A stretch of 64,000 nucleotides of DNA, taken from NCBI GenBank assembly GCA_029204225.1, contig CM055092.1:63316622-63380621 (forward strand). Direction: 5' to 3'. Of the stretch, positions 58,019-64,000 are shown piece by piece (position 1 is the stretch's first letter; every line of letters starts with the position of its first letter). Under the pieces are notes generated by a model. That model did not search any database, was not told the DNA's origin, and saw only the letters and a list, made by a program, of their open reading frames with translations. The DNA comes from Diphasiastrum complanatum (Eukaryota > Streptophyta > Lycopodiopsida > Lycopodiales > Lycopodiaceae). Position numbers and translations under genes: made by a program.

Positions 58019-58119
58019 ACACGTGCATATCCAAACAATATATGTTCTACATGTGGTGAGAATCCATTGCATGGCCCATAGTACTAACCTAGCTTATATG
58101 GCCTTATTAGAGTTTTGTC

Positions 58120-58325
58120 TTGTGCAGGACATCGAGGCCCTCTCATGTGCTTACAACTACTTTGCACATGATGATAAATGATGAAATAAGTTCAAGGCAA
58201 ATGTGAAAGCACTTGAAACGTATGAAAATAAGTTAGTCAAACCCATGCCTACTAGATGGATTTCATTATATGCTCCAACACAACAAGTGTTCCATAAGTA
58301 TTTGACATTGGTGAGTGTTAATCGA
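58120..58325 (+). pseudogene. hAT-like transposase fragment
   Basis: One frame reads DIEALSCAYNYFAHDDK, two stops, then KFKANVKALETYENKLVKPM and PTRWISLYAPTQQVFHKYLT. The pattern (Y.YF...K..EF...A..LET..NK....TRWIS.L.P...V..EY..L) is shared by hAT-type transposases related to plant zinc-finger-like transposon proteins. Only ~65 codons remain and no terminal inverted repeats were found. Confidence 0.6.
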
Positions 58326-59819
58326 TGTTTTGACCACAAAAATCAAGCTAAGGAATCTTCTTTAAAATAATTTTTAAAAATATTCTAAAGTATAAATAGA
58401 TGGTTGCAAATAGTCAAGTCAATACTTATATGCTTGGTGTGCATCAATACTAATGATAAACATGTTGCATTGCTTATGACTACATAAAAGATTATTAGAT
58501 CGTCTTATCTTATTGCTACTATTGAGATGATTGGTGGAGTATGATATATTGTTATCCAATTGGTATTGACAATTAATGGGGTATTGGGTGGATTGTTTCA
58601 TTTGATTATTACAATATTTTGTAAATTGTAGAGGCAAAGATTCCCAAGAAATAAAGGCGGTCTCATCTTCCATTCATTTTTGTTATGCATAAAATTCCTT
58701 TTATGATTGAACTAGATATGATCGCATATTAAATGAGTTTGATTACTCAAAAAAAAAGTTGAGTTCATGTGCAAGTCTTATTACTTGAAGATGAGAAATT
58801 TATGAAACTATGATTCATATGCTAACAATTTTGTGAAGACGTACAGGTTATACAAGTAGAATCTAAGGATCTAATAACTTAAAAAATTTAATGATGAACC
58901 ATTTCTAAATGGTATGATTTCACATCTAACCTTTCTTCAAGGGAGTGGGTAGGTATGAGGAAGTAACTGAGGAACAAGAAAAAGAATTTGAAAGCTTGTT
59001 AAAGCTTATGAATGGTACCTTAAGAAGGCTTTTCCAAGTCTACAATGAAGGCCTATTTATAAGTCTATGATGGAAGGCTTAGAGGAGTCTATCGGAATTG
59101 GGGATGAGCCAAGAGATTGATCACCCCTTTAAATCCTCTCTGTCATGATTGGGAGTGGGAAACCCCTAGATGAAAAAGCCTAGAAGTTGATGATTCTTAT
59201 ACAAGATAAGATGGACATATACTAGACCCCTTCCTTAGAAAGTTTGCACTTGGGGTAAAATTCCCAAGTTGTAAATTTCTTGGAATTCAATTATTTTTAT
59301 TGAAGATAGAGTAAATTTCAAGAATAATTCACATGCAAGTCAAGTATACATTTTGTGGCCATAAATCTAGAAAGGAACCTTCCCTTGGAGTTCACATATT
59401 TTCATAAAGCTGTAGAATTTGGTATGCTATTGCTTGATTCTTGATTTTGTGTGTGGATGCAATATTTCTATGATAGTAGAGTACTAAGTCAAACATTTGG
59501 AATGGTCCAAGTAGTGTCTTGAACAATTATCCATTGAGAAAATCATCAATCTATGGATAGTTGTGATATTTAGTCTACTACAATGTGTAGCTTCCTTGGG
59601 TGAATCTAGATTTCAAGCTTGAATCTTGTGAATAATATGAACCATCAAATGATATTTCTAGTTATAAGTTATTATTAACCATTTATATTAACGACTGGTG
59701 ATCCAAGTAAACACAAATTTCTTGTCTAGAAAATAGTGTCCAAACATCTTGGTAGACATATGAGCGCCAAGGCTTCTATTTTTGAAGTATTTTTATTCCT
59801 TTTGGTAGGTGTGAGCATC
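58326..59819. other. no gene recognised
   Basis: AT-rich; no domain, LTR or RNA gene seen. Confidence 0.45.
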
Positions 59820-60366
59820 TTTTTTTTTTTTTTTTTTCCCTCGAAAAGTTAACCGTAGATTAATGACTTTATACAAAGTACAGATAAAAATTACGCTCAC
59901 AAAAGAAAAAATTCTTTGCCTCCTTAAAGAGAAACAAGGGGAGATGATGTGATCACCATTCCCAAATTCCCTGCTATTTCTGTCTAACCAACTATTCCAA
60001 AGTGTAACAACTTTAATACACTGCCAAAAGCATCTCTTGTAAGTGCCATACATGTCTCCATAAATGTGATCTTTTAGTGCGTGACTATGCATAGCCTCAT
60101 CTTCACCATTATTCCTTTCATCCAAAGTGGACATTCTTTTGTTAAATTTGTCTCCCATTTGGAGTGGCTTTGTTTGTAAGCTTAATTTTTTGTTCATTGA
60201 GAGAGATGCCATTATGGTAGGCTTGGTCAAAGGATTTCAAGAAACACTCTATGATCAACATAGATGTGAAGCCAACTTTATACATGAAAATTACATCAAG
60301 GAATAAGACTTGGCATATATCGTCATAACCCTTGTGTGTTTCTACCCTTGACTTCAAAGAAGTCAA
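59820..60366 (-). mobile_element. L1-type LINE 3' end, copy 1
   Basis: Minus strand: FWQCIKVVTLWNSWLDRNSR then EFGNG, the (W)LWN.WL(D/E)RN.R.F C-terminal signature of plant L1 ORF2, a short 3' UTR and a poly(A) tail (poly-T at 59820-59838 on +). 5' truncated. It shares its last ~200 bases with copies 2 and 3. Confidence 0.82.
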
Positions 60367-60525
60367 TATGACTCCAATGTAATTGTAATTGTATTAACAA
60401 TCTAGGTATGATGCGATCTTATTGTTTTAGTGTGTTTGATAAGTGTGTAGATTATTAGGCCAAAACTTTGGGCTGTTGAAAATGCAACCTAGTATATATT
60501 AATATGGCATATGTTTCTTTTCCCC

Positions 60526-60795
60526 TTTTTTTTTTTTTTTTTTTTTTTCTCGAATAAAATTGACCATAGATTATAGACTTTTTACAAAATACAGAGAATC
60601 AACAAAACTTAAAGAAGCATAAGCTTATTAGCCTCTTTAAGTAGAGGGGAGATGTAGAAATCACCGTTCCCAAGTCTCTACTATTTCTATCTAACCAAAT
60701 GTACCACAAGGTTGTGATCCTAATACATTGCCAGAAGGAATTGACCTTTCCATCATCAAACGTAATATCATTCAACAATAAATTTGACATTTATT
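60526..60795 (-). mobile_element. L1-type LINE 3' end, copy 2
   Basis: FWQCIRITTLWYIWLDRNSR then DLG near 60755-60690, ending in poly(A) (poly-T 60526-60548 on +). Severely 5'-truncated. Confidence 0.82.
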
Positions 60796-61985
60796 TTTCT
60801 TTTGCTTTATATAGCTTGACCTCTTTCTTCATACATTTTATAGATGTAAGAAGGTGATATATGGAATGTGCATGAAAATGTAAGTAGTCTGGAACATGAC
60901 CACATTCGTTGTCCCAATTGCAAACCTCCAGCTTAGTATGCTTGCTTCTTGCTTTTAAGGTTAAACAAATATTACAAAATATTGTTATTCAAGAGGCCTT
61001 TTCCTAAATCATAGTTTGTCCTAAGAAGTCAAGTGAAATATTATTCTTATAACTATTGATATATCCACCATGCTTGATTTCCCACAACATGAAAAATTAT
61101 ACATACATCACTTGAAGGTTGCTATAAAGTGATTATAACTAAACCTTGTCCAGAGCAATATATTCTAGATTGGAATCAATTCCAAAAAGAGCAACCAACT
61201 GGAGTTTGAGATATTTCACACAACATATAGTAGCTCCAACATCAAATTGCATCTTTAAGTGATGAAGAAATAAAGTTAAAACAAGAGAAGGAGAAATATT
61301 ATGGGCTTTGTGTCTAGAACTATGAGGCTGCATATTTGGAATTATTGGAGCTTTGTGCCCTAAATTGTGGGGCCTATTGGACATGCCACTAGAACCCAAC
61401 GTATAAATGTAGTGTAAATTGCTGTAGCTATCCATTGGTATGCCTAGTTGACGATGAGAAAAACAAATTCAACTTAAATGACTGTATGAACAAATATTCA
61501 TTTTTAACATTAGTTTACACTTATTGTCATCATTTCTTGCTCTTCTTGAGTTTTGCTAATGTCATTTGTAGTTTGCCACTTCATGAAGAACCATGGATGG
61601 GATTACACTTTGAGGTGGTTGTCATTGCTGAAGTGTTATGTTTCACCATCATCATTTGCAACAATTCCTTCAATGGCACTGTCTAAGAGCTCTTGTTGTA
61701 AAATTGGATGCCGATTCTCCTCCTTTTCATATGTTCACACTTGGAATTTGAAGGTCATACCTTCTATTGGATGAAAGGTCTCAATTTTAGTAACATAAGA
61801 CCATATGAAGTTCAAGCTAAAAATTTATACATTAAACATGTTATATCCACAAAGAAGATTTACATTTTTTTGGCTTTGAAACGAGTTGACAAATATGACA
61901 AATGTTCAAAGATGATCTAGAAACTCTATTGAAATTATCACTTTTGAACTTGAAGGATGCTTGTATATATGTAGGTTTATATAGG
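60796..61985. other. between L1 copies; no gene recognised
   Basis: Open frames at 61139-61435 (-) and 61435-61920 (+) have no recognisable domain. 60840-60960 may be a further decayed L1 piece but is too weak to call. Confidence 0.4.
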
Positions 61986-61989
61986 TATA

Positions 61990-62800
61990 TATATATTTTC
62001 TCAAAAAGCTTATCATAGTTATAAATTTTATACAATACATGTTGGAAGTAAAACTTATGGAAGTGAAAAAATTCAGCCTCTTTAAAAAGAAGCAGGGGGG
62101 AGATACTGAAAATCACTGCTCCCAAATTCCCTACTATTCCTATGTAACCAGATGTTCCATAGAGTGATTACTCTAATATGCTGCAAAAAGCATTAGTTAT
62201 CCTCTAAAGTGATATCGTTCAGTAGTAAATTTGTGTGTCTGAATCTCTTGAATTTGACATGAAGCGCACAATAAATAGATCAGTCACTAATTTCCAAAGA
62301 GGAGCATAACAATGAAAGAACAGATGGATCACATCCTCATCAAATGTTTTGCATTTATTCTAAGTTTGTCATTCATGATTTTTGTGAGTGCGAAATCTGG
62401 TCTTCCACGTGTGGGAAATCACAAAGTGTCCATTTGAATTGAACCACGAGAAGGTGAAGCTTGTCTCTTTGGTAGCGGAAAAGACAGAGGAGTAAGAAAT
62501 TTTGCCCGATTTGTCAAGGCTTTAAAGAGCCACTTTTTATCACAGTCAGAGTATATGGAGGTAGTGAGGGGGCCAAGATCTCCGTGGGAGAAGGCGAAGG
62601 AGAGGAAGTTGGATTCTCTAGTGGAGAGGCCAAGATCAGATTTGAGACGGGAAAGGCTGAGAAAATAAATGGAATCCATAATGTTGGCCCAAGTGACAAG
62701 ACCTTTATGGCGTCTTCCTTCAATCAAGACATAGGCTTAGAATTTAAGGTAATACCCTTAGAGAACCAGGAAGACTCCAAGGAGAGATATTTTAGAAGAC
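61990..62800 (-). mobile_element. L1-type LINE 3' end, copy 3 (longest)
   Basis: The 3' part (61998-62210) aligns with copies 1 and 2, including AATTCCCTACTATTCCTATG (AATTCCCTGCTATTTCTGTC in copy 1). Upstream, the minus strand has INAKHLMRM...ICSFIVML near 62360-62290, resembling the decayed zinc-binding region (H.F..C). An open frame at 62419-62727 may be ORF2 but has no firm motif. The tail is TATATA-rich rather than poly(A). Confidence 0.65.
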
Positions 62801-64000
62801 TAGCGCACTCCCACTAGGTTCAAGTGGCACTGTTTATAACTCTAACCACTACTTGCAATTTTTATATCATGTGTGCAAGGCCTAGTAACTACCCCAAAGG
62901 GCATGGAATGGCTTGAAAGAGCACATCATCAACTTTTTTTTTTTTTTTTTGGCTTTTAGAGGCATGTGACAAGATCTTTGGCTCAAAGGGATAGTGAAAC
63001 AATCTTCGGCCTTGAAGGACAGTGCATACATGAACTTGAACCATGAAGGATGGGCTTTAAACAACGTGCAACATCACATGTGCACCTCAAACATGCCATG
63101 ACAAGTCATCTTATTTGGTGCCTTAAGAATTTTAAGATGAAAGGGCATGATTTAAACTTTGGCTTACAAGTAACGTATTTACTTTGGAAGGCCAACAACG
63201 GTACCCTTCATGCAAGTTGCAAATCCCAAGCCTTCTAGCTTTCATTGGACTATGAAGGGACACAGATTTACCACTTAGGACTTATCTCATGTTGAACCTA
63301 TCACTTGGAAAGTTTCAATGATTTATGATGCAAATGTGATGATATATAGAAAAATCCAACTAAGTAGAGCCTATAGTTTCTTAACAATAGATACTTACCC
63401 ACATAAAAGGAACAACTCCTAGGTGTGCGGCCATGAAGGTGCCATTGGAAACTAGTTGTTGCACACGTGTCTTGATTGTGTGCCAAAACTTGGTTGAGCA
63501 AGCACTCCAACATGAGTTGTGCACTCTAAAGAAATCGATTCCTCCGTTGGCTAGCACTGCAAGAATTTTTTTTAACATAACTAGAAATTGGACTTCACAT
63601 TTAGCAACTTCCCAAATCTGCACCAGGAATTGGCCACAAAATGGCAGGTTCAGTCAAGCCTCATGGTCATTCAAGTGTTGTGCTAGCATTGCAAATTTTA
63701 TTATGAGCTAGGTAAAATATTGCACATTTTTAATTTGTTTGAGCCGAGTATTGATATAAGCAAAATTTATGAGTTAATAGGCTATGTGGTACCAGTGCAT
63801 TATTTACTTGGGTATAAATTATGAAAGTTATTAAAAGTCACACTTGATTAAGAGTTGATATGCAAGGCATGAATTATTTGAAGTTAATGCTCATGGTTTT
63901 TCAATTTTTGCAAAACTTTAAGATACTAGTATATTTTCACAAATGTACAAGTAATGTTAATGATTTGAAAAGTCAAAATTTTGTTGGTGTTTTAACTTTT
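62801..64000. other. no gene recognised; poly-T at 62935-62951
   Basis: The T17 run could be the poly(A) tail of another minus-strand retrocopy ending there, but the adjacent sequence matches nothing I recognise. The remaining sequence to the window end is featureless. Confidence 0.4.

Overview
This window is nuclear DNA from a large-genome land plant. The evidence is an AT-rich background, Ty1/copia and Ty3/gypsy elements with plant-type primer binding sites (initiator tRNA-Met and tRNA-Asp), L1-like and other LINE remnants, long (GA)n tracts, and one conserved host gene split by GT-AG introns up to 14.4 kb. The lineage cannot be fixed from sequence alone. Very long transposon-filled introns would fit a fern, lycophyte or gymnosperm, but that is a guess.

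Host gene: I assembled one complete gene from six exons on the + strand between 12598 and 37582. It encodes a 288-residue mitochondrial-type iron-sulfur co-chaperone of the HscB/Jac1 (HSCB) family. It has an Arg/Ser-rich presequence, a CX2C-X11-CX2C zinc-binding motif (Cys100, 103, 115, 118), a J domain with HPD at 159-161 and the C-terminal helical domain that binds the ISCU scaffold. All five introns begin GT and end AG and the frame is kept throughout. Four degenerate repeats, three with a self-complementary GCAAGC/GCTTGC stem, lie just upstream of the ATG.

Layout: 1-1830 degenerate Ty3/gypsy pol (-), abutting a + strand tRNA-Asp primer binding site. 3985-5040 broken copia fragment (+), joined to a nearly complete but mutated copia element at 5041-10365. 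12304-12545 hairpin repeats. HSCB exons 1-2 at 12598-13228. Intron 2 (8.3 kb) holds a gypsy RT relic and a head-to-tail array of three LINE copies (-) separated by (GA)n/(CT)n tracts. Exons 3-5 lie at 21566-22999. Intron 5 (14.4 kb) holds a probable LTR, G-rich and C-rich structure-prone DNA, a copia element with two 440-bp LTRs (30089-33908) inserted in a (TA)n tract, and a gypsy integrase end plus LTR (34600 onward). Exon 6 is at 37445-37582. Downstream are a gypsy integrase relic (42310-43100, -), a 1.5-kb TCGAAAAAA minisatellite and a 25-bp minisatellite, copia RT (46140-47661, -), a direct repeat carrying (GA)n, copia RT (51130-51560, +), a foldback repeat (about 52510-52735), LINE RT (54215-54500, -), a copia start with a perfect tRNA-Met primer site (55126-56050, +), a hAT-like transposase fragment (58120-58325, +) and three L1-type 3' ends (59820-62800, -).

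The observations most worth following up are in intron 2. Three LINE 3' ends each carry a short terminal hairpin with two compensatory base-pair changes, and each runs directly into (CT)n. The next LINE starts inside the previous one's (CT)n, as expected for insertion into (CT)n or into the tails of relatives. The most downstream member keeps an uninterrupted 320-codon ORF1 of the coiled-coil/RRM type but has no ORF2, resembling a non-autonomous half-LINE.
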